DNA of 60,064 bases from Chloroflexota bacterium (GCA_012799995.1 JAAZKE010000008.1:1-60064); one strand, 5' to 3'. Counted from the first letter of the stretch, positions 18,832 to 27,971 are shown. The notes: generated by a model from the sequence alone, not told the origin. Translations and numbers: made by a program.

Positions 18832-19878
18832 ATGAACGAATCATGCGTTACAGTTGGAATTGTTGGTGGATCCGGTTATGGCGGGGGAGAGCTGCTGCGA
18901 TTGCTGCTCAAACATCCGCATACCGAGGTGGTGCAGGTCACATCCCGCTCCAAACTGGGTGAATTTGTCTATCAAACCCATCCCAATTTGCGCAAGATGA
19001 CGCAGCTGAAATTCACCTCGCCCGATCAGCTGCAGCCGGTGGACGTGCTTTTTCTGGCGTTACCGCACGGTCAGGCGCAGAAACGGATTGAATCCTATGC
19101 GGAGGTAGGCAGGAAGATCATTGACCTTTCTGGGGATTTCCGGTTGCGCGATGCAGCGTTCTATCAGAGCTGGTATGGCGCGGAACACGCAGCGCCGGAT
19201 TGGCTGTCCCGCTTCGTTTATGGGCTCCCTGAACTTCATCGCGATGAAATTCGGACGGCATCCTATATTTCCGGCGTTGGCTGCAATGCTACCTCAACCA
19301 ACCTGGCACTTTTGCCGTATGTGCGCGATGGCTTGATTGATATGAGTTTCATGCCGATTGCGGAGATCAAAGTCGGTTCATCGGAGTCCGGCGCTGAAGG
19401 CAATGCCGGTTCATTGCATGCGGAGCGCTCCAATGTGGTGCGCACCTTCTCCGCATTTGGTCACCGCCATACTGCCGAAGTGATCCAGGAGTTGGGGCTC
19501 CCGCGCGTTCGGTTGACGATGACCGCGGTAGACATTGTCCGCGGTTCTACTGCAACTGTTCATTTGAAAGTCAAAGAGGGCGTGAAGGTAAAAGATTGCT
19601 GGAAAGCCTATCGCTCCTTTGCGAGTGAAAACCCGTTTATTCGCGTAGTACGCGAACAGCGCGGCATTTACCGCGTGCCGGATCCGAAGATTCTGGCAGG
19701 ATCAAATTTTGCGGATATTGGCTTCGAATTGGAAGAGGAAACCGGCATGGCGCTGGGGATTTGCGCCATTGACAACCTGATGAAGGGAGCTTCCGGTTCG
19801 GCAGTGCAGTGCCTGAATCTGATGATGGGTTGGGATGAAATGACCGGGTTGGATTTCCCGGGACTGCATCCGGCATAA
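18832..19878 (+). CDS. lysY: LysW-gamma-glutamyl/aminoadipyl phosphate reductase (ArgC/LysY)
   Basis: A 348-residue NADPH-dependent reductase, the third step after ligation and phosphorylation. The dinucleotide-binding loop is GIVGGSGYGGGELLR and the catalytic cysteine sits in SGVGCNATSTNLALLP. The frame is open to a TTG at 18784, but the ATG at 18832, with GGGAG and GCAGGA upstream, removes an unconserved 16-residue extension. It is homologous to ArgC, N-acetyl-gamma-glutamyl-phosphate reductase; the LysW context assigns it to the carrier-bound version. Confidence 0.9.
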   Translation: MNESCVTVGIVGGSGYGGGELLRLLLKHPHTEVVQVTSRSKLGEFVYQTHPNLRKMTQLKFTSPDQLQPVDVLFLALPHGQAQKRIESYAEVGRKIIDLSGDFRLRDAAFYQSWYGAEHAAPDWLSRFVYGLPELHRDEIRTASYISGVGCNATSTNLALLPYVRDGLIDMSFMPIAEIKVGSSESGAEGNAGSLHAERSNVVRTFSAFGHRHTAEVIQELGLPRVRLTMTAVDIVRGSTATVHLKVKEGVKVKDCWKAYRSFASENPFIRVVREQRGIYRVPDPKILAGSNFADIGFELEEETGMALGICAIDNLMKGASGSAVQCLNLMMGWDEMTGLDFPGLHPA

Positions 19879-19890
19879 AAGGATTGTGAA

Positions 19891-20718
19891 ATGATGACAA
19901 CTGACAGGAAACAAGGGCTGGTTGTGAAGATCGGCGGAACGGAAGGGGTGGATTTTCAGGCTGTTTGCGAAGATGCGGCAGCGATTGTGCGCTCTGGGCA
20001 GCAGCTGGTACTGGTTCATGGCGGTTCAGCGGAAGCGACTGCACTGGGAACCGCATTGGGTACGCCGCCCAGATTTATTACCTCTCCGTCAGGATACACC
20101 TCACGTTACACAGATCGGGTGACGCTTGAGGTTTTTATGATGGCAGTTAATGGCAAGATCAACACGCTGCTGACCGAAACGCTGAATGGCCTTGGCGTCA
20201 AAGCTTTTGGCTTGAGCGGACAGGATGGCAGTTGGATGGTTGCAACGCGAAAGACTGCGATTCAGAGCGTGGAAAATGGGAAACGCAAACTGATTCGTGA
20301 CGATTTCAGCGGGAAAATCGATTCTGTCAATCCTTCAATCCTTTTCGCTCTGCTTGAAATGGGCTGTGTTCCGGTTGTCGCTCCGCTGGCACGTGGGGCG
20401 GAGGGAGAAGCTCTCAATATCGACGCTGACCGCGCAGCTGCGGAGGTGGCTGCTGCGGTTAAAGCGGAAACCCTGATCCTGCTGACCGGTGTTCCGGGAT
20501 TGCTGGCTCATTTCCCTGACGAAGCCAGCCTGATCCAGACGCTCAAACCGACAGAGTTGCCGCAGGCAGTTGAGATCGCCCAGGGACGGATGAAGAAAAA
20601 AATTCTGGGGGCACAGGAAGCGCTCGATGGCGGCGTTGGCCGTGTGATCATCGCTGATGGACGCATAGCAAATCCGATATCCAATGCGCTTTCCGGCGCT
20701 GGTACATGGATCGCCTGA
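19891..20718 (+). CDS. lysZ: LysW-glutamate/aminoadipate kinase (ArgB/LysZ)
   Basis: A 275-residue amino-acid kinase of the ArgB family that phosphorylates the side-chain carboxylate of the carrier-bound intermediate. Visible blocks are VVKIGGTEG at the N-terminus, LVLVHGGSAEAT, KAFGLSGQDGSW, ALNIDADRAAAEVAAAV and LILLTGVPGLL, the last two forming the nucleotide and metal sites. It follows lysY after 12 nt. In position and sequence it matches LysZ of Thermus- and Sulfolobus-type operons. Confidence 0.9.
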   Translation: MMTTDRKQGLVVKIGGTEGVDFQAVCEDAAAIVRSGQQLVLVHGGSAEATALGTALGTPPRFITSPSGYTSRYTDRVTLEVFMMAVNGKINTLLTETLNGLGVKAFGLSGQDGSWMVATRKTAIQSVENGKRKLIRDDFSGKIDSVNPSILFALLEMGCVPVVAPLARGAEGEALNIDADRAAAEVAAAVKAETLILLTGVPGLLAHFPDEASLIQTLKPTELPQAVEIAQGRMKKKILGAQEALDGGVGRVIIADGRIANPISNALSGAGTWIA

Positions 20719-20737
20719 CCTCGGAGAGGAGGAGTTT

Positions 20738-21901
20738 ATGAATTGTTATGAAATAGAAACCCGCCTGGGGGCTGGTGTGTATGCCAAACAGCAGTTGACG
20801 ATCGTGCGTGGTTCAGGTGCAACGCTGTGGGATGAGGACGGGAACACTTACATCGACTGTACTTCCGGGCATGGTGTGGCAAATTTTGGTCATGCTCATC
20901 CCAGGATCGCGCAGGCAATCGCTGATCAGGCTAATACGCTGGTGACGCTGTTTGAAACCTTTCCGAACGATAAACGCGCCGCTCTGATGGAAAAGCTGCT
21001 GTCGCTTGCTCCCGGATTTGAACGCGTTTTTTTCTGCAATTCCGGCACCGAATCGATAGAAGCAGCCTTCAAATTTGCCAGACTCTCAAGCGGGAAAACC
21101 GGTATCGTCGCCGCGATGCGCGGGTTCCATGGACGCACGCTCGGTTCGCTGAGCGCGACCTGGAATAAAGCCTATCGCGAGCCATTTGAGCCGTTGATTC
21201 CCGGGTTCAAGCATGTTCCCTATAACAACATCGAGGCGCTTGCAGCAGCAGTTGACGAAAACACGGCAGCGGTGGTGCTGGAATGTGTTCAGGGCGAAGG
21301 AGGGGTTTTCCCGGCCGATCCGCAATACCTGCAGGCAGCGCGAGCATTGTGCACAGAAAAAGCGGTTTTGCTGATTATTGATGAAATCCAGACCGGGTTT
21401 GGTCGCACCGGTTCCATCTTCTGTTATCAGCAATTTGGAATTCTGCCTGACATGGTATGCTGCGCCAAGTCACTGGCAGGCGGGCTGCCGATGGGTGCGG
21501 TGCTGATTGGCAGCGCATTGAAAAACCTCACACCGGGAACGCATGGCTCGACTTTCGGGGGGAATCCGCTAGCATGCGCAGCCGGGGGAGCTGCGCTCCA
21601 GGTGTTGCAGGATGAAAACCTGCCTCAGCAGGCGCGCGAAAAAGGGGAATACCTGATGGCGCGTATTCGCGCTGTTGACTCGCCGCTGATACGCGATGTG
21701 CGTGGGATGGGGCTGATGATTGGCATTGAACTGAAACAAAAAGTTGCACCATATCTACGTGCGTTGCAGAAAAGGAATATTCTGGCTTTGAACGCGGGTA
21801 TGACCGTGATTCGGTTGTTGCCGCCACTGGTTATCAGCTATGAAGAGTTGGATCGGGTAGCTGACGCCCTCGAAGAGGTGCTAAAGGAACCGCTTACCTG
21901 A
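20738..21901 (+). CDS. lysJ: LysW-linked ornithine/lysine aminotransferase (ArgD/LysJ)
   Basis: A 387-residue class III PLP aminotransferase. The aspartate-bearing [12 protein letters not shown] and the PLP lysine in [15 protein letters not shown] are both present, as is the early [11 protein letters not shown]. It would transaminate the carrier-bound semialdehyde using glutamate. An in-frame start at 20684 overlaps lysZ; I chose ATG 20738 because GGAGAGGAGGAG lies 6 nt upstream. It is homologous to acetylornithine aminotransferase ArgD. Confidence 0.9.
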   Translation: MNCYEIETRLGAGVYAKQQLTIVRGSGATLWDEDGNTYIDCTSGHGVANFGHAHPRIAQAIADQANTLVTLFETFPNDKRAALMEKLLSLAPGFERVFFCNSGTESIEAAFKFARLSSGKTGIVAAMRGFHGRTLGSLSATWNKAYREPFEPLIPGFKHVPYNNIEALAAAVDENTAAVVLECVQGEGGVFPADPQYLQAARALCTEKAVLLIIDEIQTGFGRTGSIFCYQQFGILPDMVCCAKSLAGGLPMGAVLIGSALKNLTPGTHGSTFGGNPLACAAGGAALQVLQDENLPQQAREKGEYLMARIRAVDSPLIRDVRGMGLMIGIELKQKVAPYLRALQKRNILALNAGMTVIRLLPPLVISYEELDRVADALEEVLKEPLT

Positions 21902-21902
21902 A

Positions 21903-22967
21903 ATGGGCATAAACGCGGAATCCCTTCAAACTCTGGAAGGACTGGTCAGGCATTACAGTCCTTCTGGAGAAGAAGCTGCAGTGGTTAGCTGGCTGGTTGA
22001 ACACATGCGCGCGCTTGGGTTCACGACTGCCTTTCGTGATCAGGCTGGCAATGCGGTCGGCGTGATCGGAACCGGGGCAAAAAACGCGGTGCTGCTGGGA
22101 CACATTGACACCGTACGCGGGGAATTGCCGATTCGAGTGGATGATGAGCGAATCTACGGACGCGGGACTGTGGATGCCAAAGGGTCGCTGGCTTGTTTTG
22201 TCTCGGCAGCAGCTGCCGTTACCCCGGCTCCGGATTGGCGGTTGACAGTTATCGGAGCGGTCGATGAGGAACGCGGTTCCTCAGGTGCTCGCTATGCGGC
22301 GGATGCATACCAGGCTGATTTTGTGATCGTTGGCGAGCCAAATCGCTGGGATCGGATTGGTCTCGGTTATAAAGGTACGCTGCCCATGAAACTTTCCCTG
22401 CGTCGCCCTGCGAGCCATACCGCCTCAGCGGTTGTTACTGCTGCGGAAGAATGGGTGCAGAATTGGAATAACTTTCACCAGTTTGCAGCTGAATACAACG
22501 CTGACAAGCCGAAACTGTTTGACCAGCTGCTGGTCAGCTTGCGTTCGTTGCAGGCTGGCGAAGATCAGGAAGGACAGTTTGCCATCGGCGAAATTGGCTG
22601 CCGCTTGCCGCCGGAAGGGACACCCGGGGAGTGGTTTGATCGTCTGCGTGAGCTGGCACCTCTTGCAGAGCTTGAGATGACGGCAGTCCCGATACCTGCC
22701 TGGCGCTGTGAAAAGAATACCGCACCGGTTCGCGCCTTTTTAAAAGCGATTCGCGCCCACGAAGGCACGCCCGCGTTTGTTTATAAAACCGGCACGGCTG
22801 ATTTGAACATTGTTGCGCCGGCATGGAGATGCCCGGCGTTGGTTTATGGGCCGGGTGATTCCGCACTTGATCATACTGATGGCGAATACCTGGAAATCGC
22901 AGAGTACTTGAAAGCGATTGAAGTCCTGAAAGACGCGCTCAATCAGCTGATCTCAGCAGGATCGTGA
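21903..22967 (+). CDS. lysK: LysW-lysine/ornithine hydrolase (LysK), M20 metallopeptidase family
   Basis: A 354-residue M20-family hydrolase that releases the finished amino acid (ornithine or lysine) from LysW. The first metal site is LLGHIDTV, then GRGTVDAKGS with a second metal aspartate, then the catalytic glutamate pair in GAVDEERGSSG. The gene starts 2 nt after the lysJ stop. Its length agrees with LysK and not with the longer ArgE. Confidence 0.88.
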   Translation: MGINAESLQTLEGLVRHYSPSGEEAAVVSWLVEHMRALGFTTAFRDQAGNAVGVIGTGAKNAVLLGHIDTVRGELPIRVDDERIYGRGTVDAKGSLACFVSAAAAVTPAPDWRLTVIGAVDEERGSSGARYAADAYQADFVIVGEPNRWDRIGLGYKGTLPMKLSLRRPASHTASAVVTAAEEWVQNWNNFHQFAAEYNADKPKLFDQLLVSLRSLQAGEDQEGQFAIGEIGCRLPPEGTPGEWFDRLRELAPLAELEMTAVPIPAWRCEKNTAPVRAFLKAIRAHEGTPAFVYKTGTADLNIVAPAWRCPALVYGPGDSALDHTDGEYLEIAEYLKAIEVLKDALNQLISAGS

Positions 22968-22974
22968 AAGGCAG

Positions 22975-23484
22975 ATGGAGAAAAAAATGATGACATTGCG
23001 TCCAATGCGCCGGTCACGGCAACAACTGAGCAATGAAGAATGCGTTGAAATTTTGGAAAGAAATTCCAATGGCGTGCTCGCACTGACTGGGGATGAGGGT
23101 TATCCGTACGCAGTCCCCCTCAGCTATGTTTTTAAGGATGGGAAAATCTTTGTACACAGCGCGACTGCTGGGCATAAAATCGATGCCATCAGGCGTGACT
23201 CTCGCGCGTCCTTTTGCGTAATTGATTTGGATGATGTCCACCCGTCAACTTTCACAACCATATACCGCAGCGTGATCGCTTTCGGCACAGTGCGGATCAT
23301 CGAAGATGAAGCGGGAAAACGACAGGCACTCGACGATCTCTCTGATAAATACTGCCCGGATGAACCGCTGACGGCTCGTCACGCTGAGATCAACCGCAGC
23401 ATCAACCGGTTGATCATCCTGGAGATGATCATTGAAGCGTTCAGCGGAAAACATTCGAAAGAACTGATTCCGCTGTTCAAATAA
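22975..23484 (+). CDS. Pyridoxamine 5'-phosphate oxidase-like (NimA-type) flavoprotein
   Basis: A 169-residue split-barrel protein of the PPOX/NimA type. Typical blocks are NGVLALTGDEGYPYAVPLSY, then HSATAGHKIDAIRRD, then TTIYRSVIAFGTVRI. Relatives bind FMN or F420 and include nitroimidazole reductases as well as general detoxifying or unknown oxidoreductases. It is the last gene on the strand before the rpmH promoter and starts 7 nt after lysK, so it is likely co-transcribed with the biosynthetic operon although no pathway role is evident. Confidence 0.8.
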   Translation: MEKKMMTLRPMRRSRQQLSNEECVEILERNSNGVLALTGDEGYPYAVPLSYVFKDGKIFVHSATAGHKIDAIRRDSRASFCVIDLDDVHPSTFTTIYRSVIAFGTVRIIEDEAGKRQALDDLSDKYCPDEPLTARHAEINRSINRLIILEMIIEAFSGKHSKELIPLFK

Positions 23485-23499
23485 TGAGCATCATGAAAT

Positions 23500-23528
23500 T
23501 TGACCGGTGGATTTGATTAAGATATAAT
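23500..23528 (+). promoter_or_regulatory. Promoter of the rpmH-jag operon
   Basis: TTGACC (23500-23505), a 17-nt spacer and a perfect TATAAT (23523-23528). The predicted start leaves a leader of about 160 nt before rpmH. The leader has small complementary stretches but matches no regulatory RNA family that I recognise. Confidence 0.75.
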
Positions 23529-23697
23529 TCAACGGCTTGATACATAAATACGTTGCCTGCGAAAAGCGCAGAGGAGTCGGTGCCGCTATTTCAAAAGATT
23601 TCGTGCGAAGTTTTTTGAAAAAACGGAACCAGAAAAGGCTCCTTACGGAACCCGGGCTTTCAAAGGCAATTGTGAATAACAATTGAAAGGGAAATAG

Positions 23698-23871
23698 ATG
23701 GCAACCAAACGAACTTACCAACCGAAAAAACGTCGCCGCTTGCGCGTGCACGGATTCCGCGAAAGGATGCTGACTGCAGGTGGACAGAAGGTGCTGAAAC
23801 GCAGGAGACTGCGCGGACGTCACCAGCTGGCTGTTTCGGTCAATAACCACGTCAAACGTATTCGCTGGTAA
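23698..23871 (+). CDS. rpmH: 50S ribosomal protein L34, with C-terminal extension
   Basis: A 57-residue, strongly basic protein containing the L34 core [17 protein letters not shown], then [19 protein letters not shown]. Typical L34 is 44-49 residues; this one has a few extra N-terminal residues and a C-terminal tail ([10 protein letters not shown]) of about ten. GAAAGGGA lies before the ATG. It heads the conserved rpmH-rnpA-yidD-yidC-jag order, but no dnaA or origin is upstream here. Confidence 0.95.
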   Translation: MATKRTYQPKKRRRLRVHGFRERMLTAGGQKVLKRRRLRGRHQLAVSVNNHVKRIRW

Positions 23872-23943
23872 TTCACAGGAGCCGTTCTTTCCGCGAATGA
23901 TCGCTGACCGTAACGTTGTAGTCTTCCGGGTACGGAATCGGTT

Positions 23944-24294
23944 TTGGAACGCAGTAAACGTCTAAATCGTACTCAGGACATTCAAAGGGTGAGGCAAAAG
24001 GGACGATCCTTTCCACACCCTTATGTTGTTTTAACCATCCTGGAAGATGCGGAAACAGAAGGGGAAGCCAAAATAGCCATCATCGCCACCAAATCAGTCG
24101 GTGGCGCGGTGGATCGCAATCAGGCAAAGCGGATGCTGCGCGAAGGAATTGGGCCTTTGCTCCATTCCATTCGACCCAACGTTCAGATTGTATTGATTGC
24201 GCGGAAGAAGATCCTCGACTGTGAAGTTCCCGTGGTAAACACGGTGCTCAGCACTTTGCTGGAAAAAGCCGGCGCGCTGGTTTCAGAGAAATGA
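23944..24294 (+). CDS. rnpA: Ribonuclease P protein component
   Basis: A 116-residue protein subunit of RNase P, which assists the RNA subunit in maturing tRNA 5' ends. The family signature KSVGGAVDRNQAKRMLRE (the RNR-type motif) lies at about residues 50-67, after an N-terminal RLNRTQDIQRVRQKG. The start is TTG at 23944, since no ATG is in frame nearby. The stop overlaps the next gene by 4 nt. Confidence 0.93.
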   Translation: MERSKRLNRTQDIQRVRQKGRSFPHPYVVLTILEDAETEGEAKIAIIATKSVGGAVDRNQAKRMLREGIGPLLHSIRPNVQIVLIARKKILDCEVPVVNTVLSTLLEKAGALVSEK

Positions 24295-24656
24295 CTTTAA
24301 GCGAAAACAATTTATACACACCCTCCCAGCTGATGGAAACATCTGCGGAGGGAGTTTCATGTTCTGAGCCGATCGAAGCCTGTGACGATGCCTATGCCCA
24401 CGAACCGCGTTTGCGTGATTTACCGATAAAACTTTCCAATTTCCCCCGTATTTTCTTTCTTCTGTTGATCCGGGGGTATCAGATGTCCTTTGCCAAATTG
24501 CTGCCTGGTGATACCTGCCGATTTTACCCATCCTGCTCTCACTACGCCTACCAGTACATTTACAAATATGGTGCGCTGAAGGGAGTGCCACGGGCAATCT
24601 GGCGGGTGCTGCGCTGCAATCCATTCAATCCCGGCGGGTTCGATCCAGTTCCGTGA
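24291..24656 (+). CDS. yidD: Membrane protein insertion efficiency factor YidD
   Basis: The C-terminal 75 of 121 residues are a standard YidD domain: LLIRGYQMSFAKLLPGDTCR, then FYPSCSHYAYQYI, and WRVLRCNPFNPGGFDPV. It is a small membrane-associated protein that aids YidC-dependent insertion. The first 45 residues (including EPIEACDDAYAHEPRLRDLP) are an extension absent from most YidD proteins; no better internal start with a ribosome binding site was found. ATGA overlap couples it to rnpA. Confidence 0.92.
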   Translation: MTLSENNLYTPSQLMETSAEGVSCSEPIEACDDAYAHEPRLRDLPIKLSNFPRIFFLLLIRGYQMSFAKLLPGDTCRFYPSCSHYAYQYIYKYGALKGVPRAIWRVLRCNPFNPGGFDPVP

Positions 24657-24680
24657 AGAGCTGCCGGACAGGAAAAAAAT

Positions 24681-25826
24681 ATGAAACTAATCAAAAAGTT
24701 ACCCCTGTTCTTACTGCTCATAGGTGCCAGTCTGCTGCTGAGCGGCTGCACCAGAGCCTCCTCGCTGATGAATGCCTCCAGCTGGCCAGGGCTGAGTGTG
24801 GATGATTCCACCGTTTATGTCGCCTATGGACCTTCGGTTTTGGCAATTCAGGATGGGAAGCTGCTTTGGCGCTACCCGGCTGAACCGGATCGAAACCTGG
24901 CTTTTTTCGCTAATCCACTGGTTTATGGGGACACTGTCTATGCAGGCAGCTACAACAATCAGCTTCACCTGTTGAACAAAGACAATGGTTCGCTGATTTC
25001 GACTGTGGTGTTGTCTGCTACTAAAAATAAGATCATCTCTGCCCCCACTGTTCTGGAAGACACGCTTTTGATCCCCTCCAGCGATGCAACGATTTATGCG
25101 TTTGATCCGACGAATATGACTACCCCCAAGTGGAAGACGCGTCTCAGCAATGAGATCTGGAGCTCGCCGATTGAGGTAGGTGACGAGATCTATGTGTTCT
25201 CGCTTGATAAACAACTGAATGTTCTCAATGCCGAAACCGGTGCGCTGATTCGAAAGTCGCCTGTTACCGGCGCGGTTATGGGTGACATGATCCTGCACGA
25301 TAACAAGCTTTATTTCAGTACACTGGCGAAACAGGTCAGTTACTATGATCTCGAAAAACAGGAGATCGTCAAACTGTTCGATACTGATGGCGAAGTCTGG
25401 GCTTCCCCATTGATCGATGGCGACCGTATTATCGTTGCTGACATGCTTGGCAACATCTACTGCAATAACATCGAGACCGGACTCTCGAATTGGAAGATTC
25501 CGGCAAGCAGTCAGAATGTTGGCATCATCGCCACCCCGGTACTGCTGGGTGACGGCAATTACCTGTTCGCAGCCGAGGATGGCACGCTGATGTTATATGA
25601 TTTGGATGGGAAATCGGTCAATACCCGTGCAACGGGTTCGAAGATTCTGACCACACCGCATATCCAGGGTGACAGCGTTATCGTCGCGTTTATCTCCGGA
25701 GAAGCGTTGTTGAAGAGTTACTCCTTCGACTTGAAGGAAAACTGGGTATATGTAGACGCAGCATCTGCTGAAACTGCCCAGACGACCGAAGCGGCAGTTG
25801 AAGTAACTTCAACCCCGGAGAAATAA
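24681..25826 (+). CDS. PQQ-like beta-propeller lipoprotein
   Basis: A 381-residue protein with a lipoprotein signal peptide ending LLLSGC (Cys at about 23), so it should be anchored to the outer face of the membrane. The mature part has repeated blades with patterns such as LLWRYPAE, DTVYAGSYNNQLHLLN, WASPLIDGDRIIVADMLGNI and NWKIPAS, the PQQ/BamB-type beta-propeller. It ends in a Thr/Glu-rich tail. It is co-transcribed with yidC directly downstream (14 nt), which suggests a part in membrane protein biogenesis, but that is inference from position. Confidence 0.85.
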   Translation: MKLIKKLPLFLLLIGASLLLSGCTRASSLMNASSWPGLSVDDSTVYVAYGPSVLAIQDGKLLWRYPAEPDRNLAFFANPLVYGDTVYAGSYNNQLHLLNKDNGSLISTVVLSATKNKIISAPTVLEDTLLIPSSDATIYAFDPTNMTTPKWKTRLSNEIWSSPIEVGDEIYVFSLDKQLNVLNAETGALIRKSPVTGAVMGDMILHDNKLYFSTLAKQVSYYDLEKQEIVKLFDTDGEVWASPLIDGDRIIVADMLGNIYCNNIETGLSNWKIPASSQNVGIIATPVLLGDGNYLFAAEDGTLMLYDLDGKSVNTRATGSKILTTPHIQGDSVIVAFISGEALLKSYSFDLKENWVYVDAASAETAQTTEAAVEVTSTPEK

Positions 25827-25840
25827 GGAGGAAGCAAGCT

Positions 25841-26764
25841 ATGTGGCAATCATTTGTAAATATATTTCTCAATGTCTTGCTGTACATCTATAACCTGACC
25901 GGGAATTTTGGGGTCGCGATCATCCTGTTCACGCTGTTAATCAAGCTGGTTACTTACCCGCTGATGCGCTCACAAATCAAAAGTTCCGCTAAGATGATGG
26001 AACTGCAAAAATCTCCTGAATACAATGAGATGATGGAGAAATACAAGGGTAATCAGGAAAAGCTCGCTGAAGAGCAGATGAAGCTTTATAAAAAGTATGG
26101 CGTCAACCCGACTGCCTCCTGTCTGCCGACGCTGATTCAGTTACCGATCATCTTTGCGCTTTATCAGGCAATCATTGCAGCAATCGTCTCAACGCCGATG
26201 GGAATGCTCGATCTGACTAAACGGGTGTTCACCAACTTTATGCAGGTGGGTGACATCTTCCCGATCAATCCCAATTTCCTGTGGATGAACCTTGGTCAAC
26301 CCGAACGGTTGAACATCGCCGGTCTTCCTTTTGGCATTCCGGTGCTGGCGATCCTGGTGGTGCTCACCACCGTGCTGCAGACCAAACTGACTCAGGCTTC
26401 AACGACGGGCAGCTCCAATCAAAGCAGCGGCGGCAACTCTGCGATGATGTCCGGCATGATGAATGTCTACATGCCGTTGCTGATGGGCTTCATGGCTTAC
26501 TCTCTGGCTTCCGGCCTGGCATTGTATTTCCTGATTTCCAACCTGTTCACCATTGGACAATATGCTGTTGATGGAAAGTTGGATTGGAAAGCACTCAAGT
26601 TTGGAAAACCGGATCTGGCCTCTTTCAAACAGATGACTGCACCGCCGCCACAGAAACCGGTGACGCGTTCAAGCGCGCCAGCCTCATCTGCCAAGGTGGA
26701 TGAATTCTCCGAGAAGATTGACTATAAAGAGTTCAAAAACAAGAAGAAGCCAAAGAAGAATTGA
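25841..26764 (+). CDS. yidC: Membrane protein insertase YidC/Oxa1
   Basis: A 307-residue Oxa1-type insertase in the short Gram-positive-like form without a large periplasmic domain. Hydrophobic helices open with FGVAIILFTLLIKLVTYPLM, where the arginine/lysine-facing groove region follows (MRSQIKSSAKMMELQ), then MKLYKKYGVNPTASCLPTLI and a late pair near VYMPLLMGFMAYSL. The C-terminus is lysine-rich, as expected for ribosome contact. AGGAGG lies before the ATG. Confidence 0.95.
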   Translation: MWQSFVNIFLNVLLYIYNLTGNFGVAIILFTLLIKLVTYPLMRSQIKSSAKMMELQKSPEYNEMMEKYKGNQEKLAEEQMKLYKKYGVNPTASCLPTLIQLPIIFALYQAIIAAIVSTPMGMLDLTKRVFTNFMQVGDIFPINPNFLWMNLGQPERLNIAGLPFGIPVLAILVVLTTVLQTKLTQASTTGSSNQSSGGNSAMMSGMMNVYMPLLMGFMAYSLASGLALYFLISNLFTIGQYAVDGKLDWKALKFGKPDLASFKQMTAPPPQKPVTRSSAPASSAKVDEFSEKIDYKEFKNKKKPKKN

Positions 26765-26778
26765 AGGGAAACAGATTT

Positions 26779-27594
26779 ATGGAAAATAAAAACTACGAAT
26801 TTTCCGCTGCAACCGAAGAGGAAGCTATAGCTGCTGGTTTGGAAGAACTCGGTCTCAGCAGGCAGGAAGTGGAAGTTGAAGTGCTCGATTCTGGATCGAA
26901 AGGGATTTTCGGTCTTGGCGCGCGACCGGCACGGGTTTTAATTCACCCCATTTCATCGTTGGCTGACGTTGCTCCGGTCATGGAAAAAAGCCATCCGCCC
27001 CATAAACATCTGGCAGAGGCAACGGTTGAAGCAGATCAGGAGCTTGAAGAAGAATATTCCGAATCCGAGGATGAGGAAACAGAGGAAACTTCCCGGTTAT
27101 TCGGCGGTGAGGTAGTGAATGAGGATTCGCTGGCAACCACCATTACGGTGGTTGAAGACCTGCTTGAAAAGATGCGTGTTCGTGCGACAGTGGAAGGAAA
27201 AATTGATGTGCAGCCGCCTGCCAATGACCAGCCACTGATCCTGATCGACATCAAAGGGGAAGATTTGTCCTACCTGATCGGACGTCATTCAGAGACGCTC
27301 AATGCGCTGCAATACATTACCAGCCTGATTGTTGGTCGGGAAATTGGCCATTGGGTACCGCTCCAGATTGATGTTCAGGGCTTCCGTAAACGCCGCGAGC
27401 GTCAGCTGCACAGAATGGCGCTGAGCATGGCAGATCAGGTGATGAAGACCGGGCGAAGAATTCCACTCGAACCGATGACCGGCCCCGAACGGCGCATTAT
27501 TCACCTGTTTTTGCGAGACCGTGACGATGTCTACACTGAAAGTATTGGCGAAGAACCAAATCGAAAAGTGGTAATTTACCCGCGCGAAGAATAA
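26779..27594 (+). CDS. jag: RNA-binding protein Jag/KhpB (Jag_N-KH-R3H)
   Basis: A 271-residue protein from ATG 26779 (GAAGGGA upstream); an upstream in-frame start at 26761 overlaps yidC. The Jag-N domain is seen in FSAATEEEAIAAGLEELGL and GSKGIFGLGARPARV. An acidic linker of about 60 residues follows, then a KH domain (IGRHSETLNALQYITSLI) and an R3H domain (MTGPERRIIHLFLRDRDDV). Its homologues (SpoIIIJ-associated, KhpB) bind RNA and affect cell division. It ends the operon before a strong terminator. Confidence 0.93.
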   Translation: MENKNYEFSAATEEEAIAAGLEELGLSRQEVEVEVLDSGSKGIFGLGARPARVLIHPISSLADVAPVMEKSHPPHKHLAEATVEADQELEEEYSESEDEETEETSRLFGGEVVNEDSLATTITVVEDLLEKMRVRATVEGKIDVQPPANDQPLILIDIKGEDLSYLIGRHSETLNALQYITSLIVGREIGHWVPLQIDVQGFRKRRERQLHRMALSMADQVMKTGRRIPLEPMTGPERRIIHLFLRDRDDVYTESIGEEPNRKVVIYPREE

Positions 27595-27616
27595 ACCTTT
27601 TTATCGATACCTGTTG

Positions 27617-27645
27617 AAACACCCCGGAAAACCGGGGTGTTTTCT
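27617..27645 (+). terminator. Intrinsic terminator after jag
   Basis: A perfect 11-bp stem, AAACACCCCGG with CCGGGGTGTTT, has an AAAA loop and ends in TTT then CTC. It closes the rpmH-jag operon and separates it from the riboswitch-controlled operon. Confidence 0.88.
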
Positions 27646-27679
27646 CATGCTTTGTCATAGGCTCTGACGAGTGGACGAT

Positions 27680-27706
27680 TTGACAAGTTTGGTTATATGG
27701 TAAAAT
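27680..27706 (+). promoter_or_regulatory. Promoter of the riboswitch-controlled ABC/nitrogenase-like operon
   Basis: A perfect TTGACA (27680-27685) and TAAAAT (27701-27706) are separated by 15 nt; a slightly weaker -10 choice (AATATG, 27704) gives 18. It lies just upstream of the cobalamin riboswitch, in the right place to produce its leader transcript. Confidence 0.6.
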
Positions 27707-27730
27707 ATGAAAAACTGAATAAGTCAAATA

Positions 27731-27915
27731 TGATTAAGGTAGTAGATAACATTTAAAAGGGAATTCGGTGAGAATCCGAAGCAGTCTTATCTCTACTGTA
27801 AATGATGACGAACGAACAATATGCCATTGCGAAAGCGAGAAGGCGTTCGGGAGGATGACTCATAAGCCAGGATACCTGCCTTGATCCGCTTGCTTACAAT
27901 TCTTAGGTGGAGAAC
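27731..27915 (+). promoter_or_regulatory. Cobalamin riboswitch
   Basis: The conserved B12 box is AAGCCAGGATACCTGCC at 27864-27880, differing from the usual AGCCAGGAGACCTGCC by one base. Upstream is the other hallmark block, AAAAGGGAATTCGGTGAGAA followed by TCCGAAGCAGT (27756-27785), and CTACTGTAAATGATGACG in the expected place between them. The spacing and order match the cobalamin riboswitch family. A terminator at 27972 supplies the expression platform, so B12 should switch the operon off; that direction is known for the family and inferred here. Confidence 0.93.
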
Positions 27916-27971
27916 TTGAAGCACCCTTAGACATTGCATTGTCTAATATGGTTTTTGGGCGTATAAAAACT

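Noticed and set aside
23485..23697. Replication origin upstream of rpmH
   Set aside because: rpmH often neighbours dnaA and oriC, but here the upstream gene is a PPOX-like flavoprotein; I see no cluster of DnaA boxes or AT-rich unwinding element, only a normal promoter and leader.
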